Assembly: GCA_017460885.1 (NCBI GenBank)
Contig: JAFUAB010000043.1
Coordinates: 62,001-126,000, forward strand
Length of the DNA stretch: 64,000 nucleotides
Direction of reading: 5' to 3'
Origin: Lachnospiraceae bacterium
Lineage (GTDB): Bacteria; Bacillota; Clostridia; Lachnospirales; Lachnospiraceae
Part shown: in pieces, positions 36,648 to 46,639 of the stretch
Layout of the letters: the number at the start of each line of letters is the position of its first letter
Numbering within the stretch: the first letter of the stretch is position 1
The notes under the pieces: generated by a model
The model's input: the letters and a program-made list of their open reading frames with translations, nothing else
The model's database searches: none
What the model was told of the DNA's origin: nothing
Made by a program: the position numbers and the translations under genes

Positions 36648-38132
36648 TTGAAAAAGCATGATTTTCGGAATAACCGCATATCAGGCAAAACCGCAGTGCT
36701 GTGGGCGCTGTTTATGTCAGTTGTTCTCGCTTCTTCAGAGCCGCTAAGTATATTTGCGACTCCGGTTGAAGAAACCGAAGAAACCGAGGAAACCGACAGG
36801 AATACAAAGGATGATAAAACCGATACCGGGAGCAAGGAGTCGCTTGCGGATCTTCAAAAGGAGATAGATTCCCTGAATTCCGAGATCAAAGATCTGGAGG
36901 GTCAGAAAAAGGACGCCAAGAATGCCATTAATTCCGCACAGAGCAGTCTGAATTCCACCAATACCCAGATCAATTCGATCTCCGGAGCCATGGGTGATCT
37001 CGGCCAGGAGATCGAGGGTATCAATCAGGAACTGGTCGGACTGCTGACAGATATTGAGCTGATCGAAACCGATATAGCCAATAAGGAACAGCAGATCGTC
37101 GAGACCGAGGCTGAGTATAACGAGGCCGTCAGACAGCGTGATTCACAGTATGAATCCATGAAGATCCGTGTCAGATACATGTACGAACAGGGAGATGCAA
37201 TGTACATTTCCATCTTTCTGGATGCTACGACGTCACTTGCGGATGCTATCAACAAAGCCGATTATGTGGAGCAGTTATACGCATATGACAGGGCTATGCT
37301 GGAAGAGTATATGGCTACCGTTGAATATACTCATGAGGTGTGGGACCGTCTGGAAGAGGAAAAGTCAGAGCTCGAAACATCCAAAGAGGAGCTGGAGAGC
37401 GAGCAGGCCTATCTGGAGGAGGTTGAGGCTCAGCTGGAATCCGAGTATGATAACTATTCGGTTATGCTGGCACAGGCCAAACAGCAGGCTGCCATCTATA
37501 CCGCCAAGATAAACCAGCAGACCAACGAGATCCGTCAGCTTGAACGTGAAGAGGCTCAAAAGAAGAAAGAGGCTGAGGAAAAGAAAAAAGAAAAGAAGGC
37601 CGAGGAGGACCGGCTTAAGGCTGAAGCAGAGGCCGCTGCAGCGGCAGCAGCTGCTGCAAGTGAGCAGGTTGCGGAGGATACGGCCGTAACCACTTATGAT
37701 GAAGACGATTCATCCGATAATGATCAGGAAACGACGACAACCACGCAGTCTAAAGGAAGTTCCGGCAGCGGAACCACAGCATCCGGGAGCGGCAAGGGCT
37801 CACAGATCGCCAATTATGCGCTTCAGTTTGTGGGTAATCCCTATGTTGCGGGCGGTACTTCGCTGACGGACGGATGTGACTGCTCGGGCTTCGTATATTC
37901 GATATATCAGGCGTTCGGTATAAGCCTGCCCAGAACCTCATATTCGCAATCGGGCGTAGGAAGAGCAGTCTCTTATTCGGAGGCTCAGCCCGGCGACATA
38001 CTCTATTATGGAGGTCATGTGGGAATATATATCGGAAACGGACAGATCGTTCATGCTTCCACGGAACGTACCGGCATTAAGGTGGCACCTGCAACGTATC
38101 GCAGTATTGTCACGATCCGGAGAGTTGTGTGA
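36648..38132 (+). CDS. Secreted NlpC/P60 peptidoglycan hydrolase with N-terminal coiled coil
   Basis: This 494-residue protein starts at TTG 36648, with GGGAG 6 bases upstream, and gives MKKHDFRNN plus a signal peptide ending near IFA. Residues about 65-320 are a long coiled coil with CwlO/PcsB-like heptads (KEIDSLNSEIKDLEGQKKDA, MKIRVRYMYEQGDAMYISIF). A low-complexity Lys/Glu/Ala then Ser/Gly linker covers about 300-385. The catalytic NlpC/P60 domain has Cys412 (DCSGFVYSIY) and His457 (GGHVGIYIGNGQIVHAS). It cleaves D-gamma-glutamyl-meso-DAP bonds in cell-wall peptides. In relatives the coiled coil is controlled by FtsEX; no ftsEX gene is adjacent here. Confidence 0.9.
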   Translation: MKKHDFRNNRISGKTAVLWALFMSVVLASSEPLSIFATPVEETEETEETDRNTKDDKTDTGSKESLADLQKEIDSLNSEIKDLEGQKKDAKNAINSAQSSLNSTNTQINSISGAMGDLGQEIEGINQELVGLLTDIELIETDIANKEQQIVETEAEYNEAVRQRDSQYESMKIRVRYMYEQGDAMYISIFLDATTSLADAINKADYVEQLYAYDRAMLEEYMATVEYTHEVWDRLEEEKSELETSKEELESEQAYLEEVEAQLESEYDNYSVMLAQAKQQAAIYTAKINQQTNEIRQLEREEAQKKKEAEEKKKEKKAEEDRLKAEAEAAAAAAAAASEQVAEDTAVTTYDEDDSSDNDQETTTTTQSKGSSGSGTTASGSGKGSQIANYALQFVGNPYVAGGTSLTDGCDCSGFVYSIYQAFGISLPRTSYSQSGVGRAVSYSEAQPGDILYYGGHVGIYIGNGQIVHASTERTGIKVAPATYRSIVTIRRVV

Positions 38133-38173
38133 TTTCAGGGATGTGCACCGGGGACGGTAGAGTAGTCCACGTA

Positions 38174-39652
38174 TTATTTCTTTCGGAATAACGTGGACTT
38201 TGAGGTCGGATGCAGGAATTCCTTCCAGACGCCCGGAGTAAAGAGCATCAGCATCGGAAACAGCTCAAGTCTGCCGGCGAGCATATCAAACATCAGCACG
38301 TATTTGCTGAGGATGCTGAAAAACGAGAAATTCTGTGTAGGTCCCACTGCCGCCAGGCCGGGACCTATATTGTTTAATGTGGCGGCCACCGCAGTAAATA
38401 TAGTGACCGGATCATGACCGTCTATGCTGATCAGCAGCGTTGAAAGTCCAAACAGAAAAATATAGGTGATAAAAAAGACATTAACACTCCTGAGCACCTC
38501 GTGCTCAACGGGCTTTTCGTCCATTGTGAGCTTTTTAATGCTCTTGGAGTGAATATATCCTCCGATCTCCTTGACTACGGTTTTGGCCGCGATGACAAAG
38601 CGACTTACCTTGATCCCGCCGCCTGTCGATCCCGCGCAGGCTCCGATGAACATCAGTATCACCAGTACAATTCTGCTTGTAACGTCCCAGGTATCAAAAT
38701 CCGCCGATGCAAATCCTGTCGTAGTTATGATCGAAGCCACCTGGAAAGAGGAATGTGTGAGTGCTGTAAAGAAACTGCCGTATATGTTGACCGTGTCAAA
38801 CATAATGATAGCGATGGCAGCTATGATCACACAGAAGTAAGTGCGTACTTCTTCCATTTTGAGGGCACGTCCCAGCTGACCGAACAGTATCAGGTAATAT
38901 GCGTTGAAATTGACACCGAAAAGTATCATGAAAATGGTGACTATCCATTGCTCGGCAGCATTATAGCCGGCAAAGGAATCTGCTTTTACCCCGAAGCCAC
39001 CCGTTCCCGCAGTGCCGAGAGCGGTACAGATCGCTTCAAATGCATTCATCCGGGCTATGATAAGGGCCAGGAACTCAAGCAGGGTCATCGCAATGTAGAT
39101 GATATACAGAATGCGTGCGGTTGATTTGATCTTGGGCACCAGCTTTCCCACGGAGGGACCGGGGCTTTCCGCGCGCATCAGATTGATGTTCGAGCCGCCG
39201 CTCATCGGTATCACCGCAAGAAGGAACACAAGCACACCCATACCGCCGATCCAATGGGTAAAGCTTCTCCAGAAAAGCATGCAGTGGGACATTGCCTCCA
39301 CATCGGGAAGTATTGAAGCACCGGTGGTCGTAAAGCCGGAAATGGTCTCAAAAAGCGCATCCGTGAATGACGGGATCTCCCCCGCCAGATAAAAGGGAAG
39401 AGCCCCTATCAGTGAAAGCATTATCCAGCTCAGAGCACAGGTAACACAGCCCTCCTTGAGGTAGAAGACCGTAGATTCGGGCTTATGGATGGTCAAAAGC
39501 ATACCCAGCAAAAAGGACCCGCTGGCGACTGCGATAAACCACAGTCCCAATGGCTCCTGATAAATAAACGAAACTAACAGAGGGAGTAATAACAATATTG
39601 CTTCTATACGGAGTACACGTCCCAGCAGGTAGCGTATCATTGATCTGTTCAT
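38174..39652 (-). CDS. trkH: Trk potassium uptake membrane subunit TrkH
   Basis: This 492-residue polytopic protein carries the four pore-loop repeats of Trk/Ktr transporters, for example ETISGFTTTGASIL, AGTGGFGVKADSF, SIITTTGFASADFDTWD and ATLNNIGPGLAAVG. It forms the K+ channel-like dimer gated by TrkA. It lies 16 bases after trkA on the minus strand. A hairpin (GTCCACGT/ACGTGGAC, 38165-38198) spans the stop codon but lacks a T tract. Confidence 0.93.
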   Translation of the reverse strand: MNRSMIRYLLGRVLRIEAILLLLPLLVSFIYQEPLGLWFIAVASGSFLLGMLLTIHKPESTVFYLKEGCVTCALSWIMLSLIGALPFYLAGEIPSFTDALFETISGFTTTGASILPDVEAMSHCMLFWRSFTHWIGGMGVLVFLLAVIPMSGGSNINLMRAESPGPSVGKLVPKIKSTARILYIIYIAMTLLEFLALIIARMNAFEAICTALGTAGTGGFGVKADSFAGYNAAEQWIVTIFMILFGVNFNAYYLILFGQLGRALKMEEVRTYFCVIIAAIAIIMFDTVNIYGSFFTALTHSSFQVASIITTTGFASADFDTWDVTSRIVLVILMFIGACAGSTGGGIKVSRFVIAAKTVVKEIGGYIHSKSIKKLTMDEKPVEHEVLRSVNVFFITYIFLFGLSTLLISIDGHDPVTIFTAVAATLNNIGPGLAAVGPTQNFSFFSILSKYVLMFDMLAGRLELFPMLMLFTPGVWKEFLHPTSKSTLFRKK

Positions 39653-39668
39653 AAATATGTGCCGGCGG

Positions 39669-41057
39669 TTATCTGACGATATCGGAAATATCCTTTACAC
39701 CCTTCTCGGTTGTGATTATGACCACCGAATCTCCTTTTTTGATTGAATCCGAACCACCGGGAATGATGGTTGTTCCGTTGCGTACTATACAGGCAACAAG
39801 GAAGTTCTTCCTGAGCTCAAGATCCTTGAGCGGTATATCGGTAGCCTTGTTGCTCTCTTTTATTTTGAATTCGATCGCTTCAGCCGCATCATCCAGAAGG
39901 TGGTACATGGTTACGATATTACTGTATCCCTGAGAATTGCGCATGGCGCGTACATAACCGATTATCGCTTCGGCAGTTATCTTTTTGGGATAAAGGACAC
40001 TGCCCAGATCCAGATTGGCTATGATCTCGGGAAAACCTATCTTGGTGATCTTGGTTATGATCTTCCCTTTACATATTTTTTTTGCATACAGAGTCAGGAT
40101 TATGTTCTGCTCATCGATACCGGTCAGCGGAATAAATGCTTCTGCATTGACCAGCCCCTCCTCCCGGAGTACTTCCTCATCGGTACCGTCTGCATTGATG
40201 ATGACGGCCTTGGGAAGAAGGATCGAGAGCTCTTCGCATCTGGCTCTGTTGCGCTCTATGATCTTGACGGCGATATTCATGTTAAGGAGCATAGTTGCCA
40301 GATAGATCCCGGACTGCCCGCCGCCGATGATTATCGCGTTTCTGACCGCTTGATTATGCATGCCTGCATATTCCATAAATTTGCGCACACTTTTGCGTGT
40401 GCCGATCACAGATACGATGTCCCCGGAACGTATCTTGAACATACCATTGGGAATATAGACGGCTCCGTTGCGTTCCACCGAACCTATCAGGATGGATTCG
40501 GTATTTTTTCTGCCCAGGTCTACCAGTGCCCGGCCGTCAAGCACATTTCCCTCGTCGACCTTAATCCGCACCAGCTGCGCCTGGCCGTTCGCAAAAGGGT
40601 TTACCTCCAGAGCCGAAGGCATACCGAGGATATTGGCGGCTTCCGAAGCCGCTTCCAGTTCGGGATTGACGATCATGGCAAGTCCGAGCTTGTCCTTCAG
40701 ATATCCTATTTCGCGGGCATAATCCGATGTACGGACTCTGGCTATGGTAGAACAGGTGCCGGCTTTTTCTGCTATGGTACAGCAGAGCATGTTGAGTTCG
40801 TCGGATCCGGTTACGGATATCAGCAGATCCGCATCCTGTATGCCGGCTTCCATCTGAACCGTATAGCTGGCTCCGTTGCCCGTGACTCCCATTACGTCAT
40901 ATAGATTGGTGATCTCGTTTATTCTGGAGGAGTCCTTGTCAATGACTGTGATGTCGTGCCCTTCGCGAATAAGCTGTGTGACCAGGTTGGAGCCAACCTT
41001 GCCGCAGCCGACGATTATTATATTTAAGCCTGTTTTTTCTTTACGAAATAATGACAT
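39669..41057 (-). CDS. trkA: Trk potassium transporter regulatory subunit TrkA
   Basis: This 462-residue protein has two RCK units. Each has a Rossmann nucleotide-binding domain (NIIIVGCGKVGSNLV at about 13; NAIIIGGGQSGIYLA at about 240) followed by a TrkA_C domain. It binds NAD(H)/ATP in the cytoplasm and gates TrkH. It follows the efflux permease genes after 63 bases on the same strand and precedes trkH. Confidence 0.94.
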   Translation of the reverse strand: MSLFRKEKTGLNIIIVGCGKVGSNLVTQLIREGHDITVIDKDSSRINEITNLYDVMGVTGNGASYTVQMEAGIQDADLLISVTGSDELNMLCCTIAEKAGTCSTIARVRTSDYAREIGYLKDKLGLAMIVNPELEAASEAANILGMPSALEVNPFANGQAQLVRIKVDEGNVLDGRALVDLGRKNTESILIGSVERNGAVYIPNGMFKIRSGDIVSVIGTRKSVRKFMEYAGMHNQAVRNAIIIGGGQSGIYLATMLLNMNIAVKIIERNRARCEELSILLPKAVIINADGTDEEVLREEGLVNAEAFIPLTGIDEQNIILTLYAKKICKGKIITKITKIGFPEIIANLDLGSVLYPKKITAEAIIGYVRAMRNSQGYSNIVTMYHLLDDAAEAIEFKIKESNKATDIPLKDLELRKNFLVACIVRNGTTIIPGGSDSIKKGDSVVIITTEKGVKDISDIVR

Positions 41058-41120
41058 ATATCTATACCTTTAATTTCAGATCCATGGCTAATTGTACCAC
41101 GTATACCTTATTATGCACAG

Positions 41121-42335
41121 TCATTCCATTCTTAGTGCTTCTATCGGATTGAGTGCGGCCGCCTTACGTGCGGGATATATTCCAAAAAAAACGCCGACCC
41201 CCACGGAGATGGCTACGACCAGTATCACATCGGAGGGGAGTATAACTGCCTTCAGATCGGCCAAACGCCCCACAACGTTACTGAAAAGAAAGCCGAGGAT
41301 CATTCCTATGAATCCGCCGATCATGCAGATCATGGATGATTCGATCAAAAACTGCAGCATTATCGATGAAGTCCTTGCCCCCAGGGATTTGCGGATGCCT
41401 ATCTCCCTGGTTCGCTCGGTCACGGTCACGGTCATGATGTTCATGACACCTATGCCTCCTACCAACAGCGAGATCGCGGCCACAAGGGCGATGACCAGAG
41501 TGACTGAATCCATGATGTTGGCGTACATATCAAGCATGGATGCCAGGGATTGCATTGTTACGGCTTTTTGCCCCCGGAGATCAAGAATGTTTTCCGTTAC
41601 CTTGATCGCCTTGGCGGCAGCGGCCTCGGACTGACCGTTTATGGGAAAGATCTCGAATGAGGAGAGTTTTTCGTCCATCAGGTTATATCTTGAGGTAAAA
41701 AGGGTATAGGGGACAAATACGTCTGCATAGATATATCCGATCTGGTCATTGGCAATGAGTGTTCTGACGTTTTCGATATCATATTCCTCGCTGCGCAATA
41801 CCCCGATTACCGTCAGTTCCCGGATCTTGTCATCCAGCGTAACCGGCAGCGTCATGCCCAGCACGTCAAAGGTATTAAAAATGACCACGGCACTTGCCTG
41901 TGTCAGCACACAGACCTCGGATGCGGATTCCACGTCGTATTCGGAGTAATACCGTCCGCTGTAAAAGCCATCCTTGAATTCGACGACTGACTGTTCGTTT
42001 CCGCCGGTGAGCCGTGTCTCGGCTTTACGTTTGACGTTGCAGGACGCATACATGTTGACATGCGGAGTTGCACCGGATATAAGGGGTACCGCTCCTCCGA
42101 CCGCCTTGATCTGGTCATTGGTTATCGTCTTTGTGGTTTTCTTGGGATCCAGGGCGATCGTTACGGAACCGCCCGTGATATCATCCAGGGAAGACGTTAC
42201 GTCTTTCTTCAGTCCGTTGCCCATTGACAGTATCGTTATCACGGAGGAGATGCCGATGATGATCCCCAGCATGGTCAGTATTGTCCGTCCCTTGTTCATT
42301 TTGATGTTTTTCCACGCACTTTTGACGTATTCCAT
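41121..42335 (-). CDS. MacB-type ABC transporter permease, copy 2
   Basis: This 404-residue permease has an N-terminal helix (RTILTMLGIIIGISSVITIL), a large extracytoplasmic domain (about 45-270) and three C-terminal helices. The FtsX/MacB signature SLLVGGIGVMNIMTVTVTER and the coupling-helix TREIGIRKSLGA are present. It starts at the last base of the preceding permease gene. Two permeases, an adaptor and one ATPase make a heteromeric MacAB-like exporter of peptides or envelope-active compounds; the substrate is unknown. Confidence 0.92.
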   Translation of the reverse strand: MEYVKSAWKNIKMNKGRTILTMLGIIIGISSVITILSMGNGLKKDVTSSLDDITGGSVTIALDPKKTTKTITNDQIKAVGGAVPLISGATPHVNMYASCNVKRKAETRLTGGNEQSVVEFKDGFYSGRYYSEYDVESASEVCVLTQASAVVIFNTFDVLGMTLPVTLDDKIRELTVIGVLRSEEYDIENVRTLIANDQIGYIYADVFVPYTLFTSRYNLMDEKLSSFEIFPINGQSEAAAAKAIKVTENILDLRGQKAVTMQSLASMLDMYANIMDSVTLVIALVAAISLLVGGIGVMNIMTVTVTERTREIGIRKSLGARTSSIMLQFLIESSMICMIGGFIGMILGFLFSNVVGRLADLKAVILPSDVILVVAISVGVGVFFGIYPARKAAALNPIEALRME

Positions 42336-43549
42336 CAGCTTCTCCTGTTAAGCGCATCCACGGGCTTGAGCCTGGCAGCCTTGCGAGCGGGGTAGATTCC
42401 AAAGAAAACTCCTATTCCCGATGAAAAAACTGCGGAAAGCAGGACGGAAGACGGCGTGACTATGAATTTAAAATTGATCAGATGACATACTATGGCAGCT
42501 ATCAACAGTCCGAGCAGTACGCCTATGACGCCGCCCAGCAGGGATATGATCGATGATTCCGCCAGAAACTGGATCAGGATCGATCCGGTTCGGGCTCCGA
42601 TGGATTTACGGATGCCTATCTCGCGGGTTCGTTCCGTTACGGACACCAGCATTATGTTCATTACACCGATGCCGCCGACGAGCAGGGAGATGGCGGCAAC
42701 AAACGACATAAAGGTCGTGATTATTCCCATTACCTGATTTATCTCGTCGGTATCACCGGCTGAATCGTAATAGAATAAGGCATTTGTGCCACGCAAGCCT
42801 TTATAGATCTCGAGAAATTTGATAACTTTTCCCGTGGGGACGGCCCTGCTTCCTTTTTCGACGTATATGTCCATTGATGTTTCTTTGTTGATCCCCAGTG
42901 AGAAAGCACTTTCTGCGGTTGTGTACGGCATTTTGACCGATGGAGGCATTCCGAGCATCTCATACATTTTGCTGATCATTTCGCCGAGGTCTTCAAATAC
43001 GCCTACGATCTCAAAGTCCGCGATTTGATTGTCAACGTTGATCTGCAGAGTCATTCCGACGGGGTTTTCGGTTCCGCACAGTTTTTTTGCATCGGAAACC
43101 TTGAGTGTGCAGACTCTTGCGTTTGATTCCATCTCCTCTGCGGTAAAGTTCCTGCCGTGGAGAAGCTTTGTCCCCTCGGAAAGATACTGGTAGTTGCTCA
43201 CAAATTGGGCATCAATGTCAAAGCTGCCCTTACGGCTCGTGGCCGTGGCCGCGTAATACAGGCAGTATGAGGTTCCGATGATTCCGGGGAATTGTTCGAC
43301 GACGGCATTGGCATCATCCGTAGTGAGAAACTGTTCCGTTTTGGTGGAGTCCAGATATACGGAGATCGTGGATGCTCCGGTGGAACTGAACTGCTTGCCG
43401 ACATATTCGGTCATGCCGTTGCCGAGAGTGATTATTGCCACCACAGCCGCGATGCCTATGATAATGCCGAGCATCGTGAGCAGTGTGCGCATCCTGTTGG
43501 AACGGATGTTTTTGATTGCACTTTCTATGTATTCACGTAAAGTGTCCAT
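42335..43549 (-). CDS. MacB-type ABC transporter permease, copy 1
   Basis: This 404-residue protein has the same layout as the neighbouring permease: RTLLTMLGIIIGIAAVVAII, an extracytoplasmic domain, and a C-terminal three-helix FtsX domain with SLLVGGIGVMNIMLVSVTER and GIFFGIYPARKAARLKPVDAL. The two copies share motifs but differ in the extracytoplasmic domain, consistent with a heterodimeric transporter. Confidence 0.92.
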   Translation of the reverse strand: MDTLREYIESAIKNIRSNRMRTLLTMLGIIIGIAAVVAIITLGNGMTEYVGKQFSSTGASTISVYLDSTKTEQFLTTDDANAVVEQFPGIIGTSYCLYYAATATSRKGSFDIDAQFVSNYQYLSEGTKLLHGRNFTAEEMESNARVCTLKVSDAKKLCGTENPVGMTLQINVDNQIADFEIVGVFEDLGEMISKMYEMLGMPPSVKMPYTTAESAFSLGINKETSMDIYVEKGSRAVPTGKVIKFLEIYKGLRGTNALFYYDSAGDTDEINQVMGIITTFMSFVAAISLLVGGIGVMNIMLVSVTERTREIGIRKSIGARTGSILIQFLAESSIISLLGGVIGVLLGLLIAAIVCHLINFKFIVTPSSVLLSAVFSSGIGVFFGIYPARKAARLKPVDALNRRS

Positions 43550-43569
43550 GGTAATCTATGGTGTCTTTC

Positions 43570-45243
43570 CTACTCGTTTTCCATCTCGGGAAGTACCGGC
43601 ATGCCTTCGTAGAGTGAGTCGGGATCGGCAGTCACGATCACGTCTCCGGCCTCGAGCCCCTCGATTATCTGTGCATCAGTGCTGGTTGAAAGTCCGATTG
43701 TGACGTTACGGCGATACAGCATGCCTGAATCGTCTATCATGTATACGAAGTCACCATCGGCGTCCGCACCGATGTATTCGTAGGAAACAACCAGTGTGTC
43801 ATCAGCCTTGTCAGTGTGTATCCTGGTTGTAGCCTCCGTGCCGAGTATTATCGAATCGGAAGGGTTGTCTATGGAAATCTGAGTATTGACGACTGCTACT
43901 CCGCTGGAATTTTTGGAGGCAGCACCGGAAATCTGTGCAACTTTGCCCGTGTAGCTTTCGCCACTGATGGTAACGTCTGCGAGCTGGCCTTCCTTAACCC
44001 GGCCGATATCGGATTTGGAGATCTGAATGTCGATGCGGATGTCATCGGTGCTGGTAATGGTTATGACCTTGGATCCTTTTTGTGCCATTGCACCTTCCTC
44101 TGCGGACACCTCCGTGACGACTCCGTCAAATTCAGCCGTGATGCCGTTTTCAACGCTTTCGATGCTGGCGATCGTGTTGCTGTTTTCGAGTGACGAAAGC
44201 TCTTTTTGCGCTTCAAGCGCGGTCCTGTCTCCTGAAGTCATGCGGGCGCTTTCTGCGGCAGAGGCCTCAGACAGCCTGTTCTTTTCCTCGTTCAGGTCAT
44301 TGATCTGTTTTTTCCATGCCAGCAGCTCCGGATCATACTGAAGAGCATACTGAACATCATTTATGGATTCCTGGAGAGCGAGGGACATTTGCTTGTTTTT
44401 GTCCTTTTCGTCTTTTTCGGTCATTCTGTCCGTGGGAGCTGTATTGCCCTGGGCTGCGTCGGTTGTGTCGGATATGCCGTTCTGATCCACGTCCATGGTG
44501 GTTTTCTGCAGGTCCGTCAGGGTTTGCTGCATGCGGGCAGTCTTCTCATTGATCTTGTCATTGAGCGAGTCAACCTGAGCGGTGATCTCGTCCAATCTGG
44601 AATTGATGGCGGACAGGCTCATGCCGTTGGCATTGATCGTGGCAATGGCGTTTTTCTGCAGGGATCCCGTATAATTGCCCTCAGATTGGGCCAATGTCAG
44701 GCTGGCCTGTTCTTTTAGCAGGGCGAGGTCGTCCTCGGCATACTTATACAGGAGGTCGCCCTTTTTGACCCTGTCTCCGACATGAAGCTTCATCTCGGAT
44801 ATCGGGGCCGTTACCTGAGAGTAATAGCTTTTTAACTCATTGCTGGCTATGGTTCCGCTGTAGCTGCTTATTACCTCTATGCTGCCGTTTGAGACCGTGG
44901 TCACCGTTACGGGTGTTATGGCATTTTTTCCTTTGTTTATCACATAGAAAACAAGAGCAATGACGGCGATGAGAATAACCGCAAGGATGATCAGCCATTT
45001 TTTGCCTTTTTTATGTTTCGGAAGTGAGAGAGCGGATGAACGGGAGGATGAATCTGAAACCTCCTTTTTGGCTTCTGAGTCACTTTTGGAGGCAGCCTTT
45101 GATTCTGCCTTTTCGACGGGGGCGGCTGTTTGCACAACGTTTGTGCCGGTCGCAGGCTCAGTCTCCTTCGTAATGGTCTTTGCGTCAGCATTATCCGTGC
45201 CGGTCGCGGTTTCGTTGGGTTCCGTAGTTTTCTTTTCTGACAT
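43570..45243 (-). CDS. MacA/HlyD-like membrane fusion (adaptor) protein
   Basis: This 557-residue protein has an acidic, low-complexity cytoplasmic N terminus (about residues 1-78, Thr/Glu/Ser-rich). One membrane helix follows (WLIILAVILIAVIALVFYVI, about 83-103). The barrel-sandwich (lipoyl-like) halves surround a long coiled-coil hairpin (about 180-370), and beta-barrel domains complete it (ITSTDDIRIDIQISKSDIGRVKEGQ). It links the permeases to the cell wall side. The N-terminal extension before the helix is unusually long. Confidence 0.9.
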   Translation of the reverse strand: MSEKKTTEPNETATGTDNADAKTITKETEPATGTNVVQTAAPVEKAESKAASKSDSEAKKEVSDSSSRSSALSLPKHKKGKKWLIILAVILIAVIALVFYVINKGKNAITPVTVTTVSNGSIEVISSYSGTIASNELKSYYSQVTAPISEMKLHVGDRVKKGDLLYKYAEDDLALLKEQASLTLAQSEGNYTGSLQKNAIATINANGMSLSAINSRLDEITAQVDSLNDKINEKTARMQQTLTDLQKTTMDVDQNGISDTTDAAQGNTAPTDRMTEKDEKDKNKQMSLALQESINDVQYALQYDPELLAWKKQINDLNEEKNRLSEASAAESARMTSGDRTALEAQKELSSLENSNTIASIESVENGITAEFDGVVTEVSAEEGAMAQKGSKVITITSTDDIRIDIQISKSDIGRVKEGQLADVTISGESYTGKVAQISGAASKNSSGVAVVNTQISIDNPSDSIILGTEATTRIHTDKADDTLVVSYEYIGADADGDFVYMIDDSGMLYRRNVTIGLSTSTDAQIIEGLEAGDVIVTADPDSLYEGMPVLPEMENE

Positions 45244-45345
45244 GTTTTTTTCCTTTGGTGAGTAATGAAGTTCTCTTTTTTCTATGTTTGCCGCCCGGGT
45301 TTACGGGCTTGCCGGCTTGTTGTCATGCGGTCTGCAGGACATTCT

Positions 45346-46080
45346 TCATTCATCCGGTGCCACTCGGTTTTGCTCCCTCAGGCGCAGGAAATTCTCGGTG
45401 TTGTCCTCGTCCTTTATTATGTGACCGTCGCTGATCGTGATGATCCTTTTGGCCTGCGCTGCAATCCCGGGATCGTGCGTTATGATGATGACTGTCCTGC
45501 CCTCGGCGTAGAGGCCGTGAATGACTTCTATGATGTCACGGCTGGATGCGCTGTCCAGGTTACCGGTAGGTTCGTCAGCCAGCAGTATCGGCGGCGCCTG
45601 CGCGATCGCGCGTGCTATGGCGACACGCTGCTGCTGCCCTCCCGAAAGTTCGCTTGGCTTGTGATCCATTCGCTTGGACAGTCCTACCTTTTCAAGGGCG
45701 CGCATGGACAGTTCGCGGCGTTCCCTGCGTGAAACCTTCCTGTAGATCAGCGGCAGTTCGACGTTTTCGAACGCGGTCAGTGACTGTATCAGGTTAAATC
45801 CCTGGAAAATAAAACCGATCTCGCGATTGCGCACATCGGATTGTTCGTCGTCCGTCATGTGTGATACGTCAATACCGTGCAGCATGTAGGTGCCACTCGT
45901 GGGAGTATCCAGACATCCCAGCATATTCATCAGTGTGGACTTACCCGATCCGGACTGTCCGATGATGGCGACGAATTCTCCCTCTTCGATGGTCAGGCTT
46001 ACGTGATCAAGGGCACGCACCTCGTTCTCGCCGGGATTGTATATCTTGCTTATGTCTTTTACTTCAACCAAAACGGCCAT
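45346..46080 (-). CDS. ABC transporter ATP-binding protein (MacB/LolD-like)
   Basis: This 244-residue ATPase has Walker [11 protein letters not shown]-loop, signature [14 protein letters not shown], Walker [14 protein letters not shown] and a switch His ([10 protein letters not shown]). It energises the two permeases downstream in the operon. ATG 46080 is chosen over an upstream start at 46119 because homologues begin near [11 protein letters not shown] and GGAGAACAC lies just before it. Confidence 0.93.
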   Translation of the reverse strand: MAVLVEVKDISKIYNPGENEVRALDHVSLTIEEGEFVAIIGQSGSGKSTLMNMLGCLDTPTSGTYMLHGIDVSHMTDDEQSDVRNREIGFIFQGFNLIQSLTAFENVELPLIYRKVSRRERRELSMRALEKVGLSKRMDHKPSELSGGQQQRVAIARAIAQAPPILLADEPTGNLDSASSRDIIEVIHGLYAEGRTVIIITHDPGIAAQAKRIITISDGHIIKDEDNTENFLRLREQNRVAPDE

Positions 46081-46393
46081 GTGTTCTCCAAAGCATTGCA
46101 CAAATACAGTAAACAACAAAACGATTTTTCGTTTTGGTCGTTTGATGCGCGGGAAACGCTTTGATCAGCGTCACCCTGTAATACATTTTTCAAAAACACT
46201 TACAATCGATTAGTATAACATAAAAAGCAGGAAGAATTCTTAAAAAAACAGTAAATATATTATGGGAAAGAGCAGAAATTACGTTTCCCCGGCTGATTTC
46301 GTTTATTTACAGTTGTTTCACGGTTGTGTATTATTTTGATGATAGGGTTTTAGGGAAACGCTGATAAAGCGTGTCAGATCGTGAGTATTCAGA
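46081..46393. promoter_or_regulatory. Intergenic region with promoter of the efflux-trk operon
   Basis: On the minus strand TGTTATACT (46212-46220) is an extended -10 about 130 bases upstream of the ATPase gene; no clear -35 is present. Two short similar palindromes ACGCT...AGCGT occur at 46156-46171 and 46358-46372. Apart from these I see no gene in this stretch. Confidence 0.45.
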
Positions 46394-46639
46394 ATGAATG
46401 TTGAGAAACTGATGGATGGTTTGGACAAGATTTACGGCCCCGGCCGGGGAGTCGGGGTATACATGACGATAATTCCCGGAATCCTGGCCGATTTTGACAA
46501 GATGCTTGCCAAAGCAGGGCCGGACAGCGAAGTGACGGAGGAATACCGCCTGGAGGACGGCAGGGGTGCTGTTTTTATGAAGGGCAAGGTCAGTCCGTCC
46601 GGAGAAAAAGAGATCGAAGCGGAACTGGTTGTGAAGTAA
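46394..46639 (+). CDS. Small conserved-looking hypothetical protein
   Basis: This 81-residue protein has a regular composition and no low complexity: an N-terminal helix (VEKLMDGLDKIYGPG), a hydrophobic stretch (GVGVYMTIIPGILADFDKML) and a beta-rich C-terminal half (EEYRLEDGRGAVFMKG). No family is recognised. The ribosome site is poor. An inverted repeat begins at its stop codon. It may be a real small cytoplasmic protein; its single-gene position gives no function. Confidence 0.5.
   Translation: MNVEKLMDGLDKIYGPGRGVGVYMTIIPGILADFDKMLAKAGPDSEVTEEYRLEDGRGAVFMKGKVSPSGEKEIEAELVVK

Noticed and set aside
38164-38199. Hairpin GTCCACGT/ACGTGGAC at the trkH end as a terminator
   Set aside because: No T tract follows on the trkH strand and the stem overlaps the coding end; termination here is unsupported.
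39900-40904. 334-codon plus-strand frame opposite trkA
   Set aside because: TrkA motifs on the minus strand are unambiguous; this frame is a shadow.
42830-42850. GGGGACGG sequence in a permease gene (similar hits near 53397 and 63124)
   Set aside because: Only 7-8 bases match and no GTGTCAGC or TTCTGCCGACAC flanks follow, so these are chance matches rather than members of the palindromic family.
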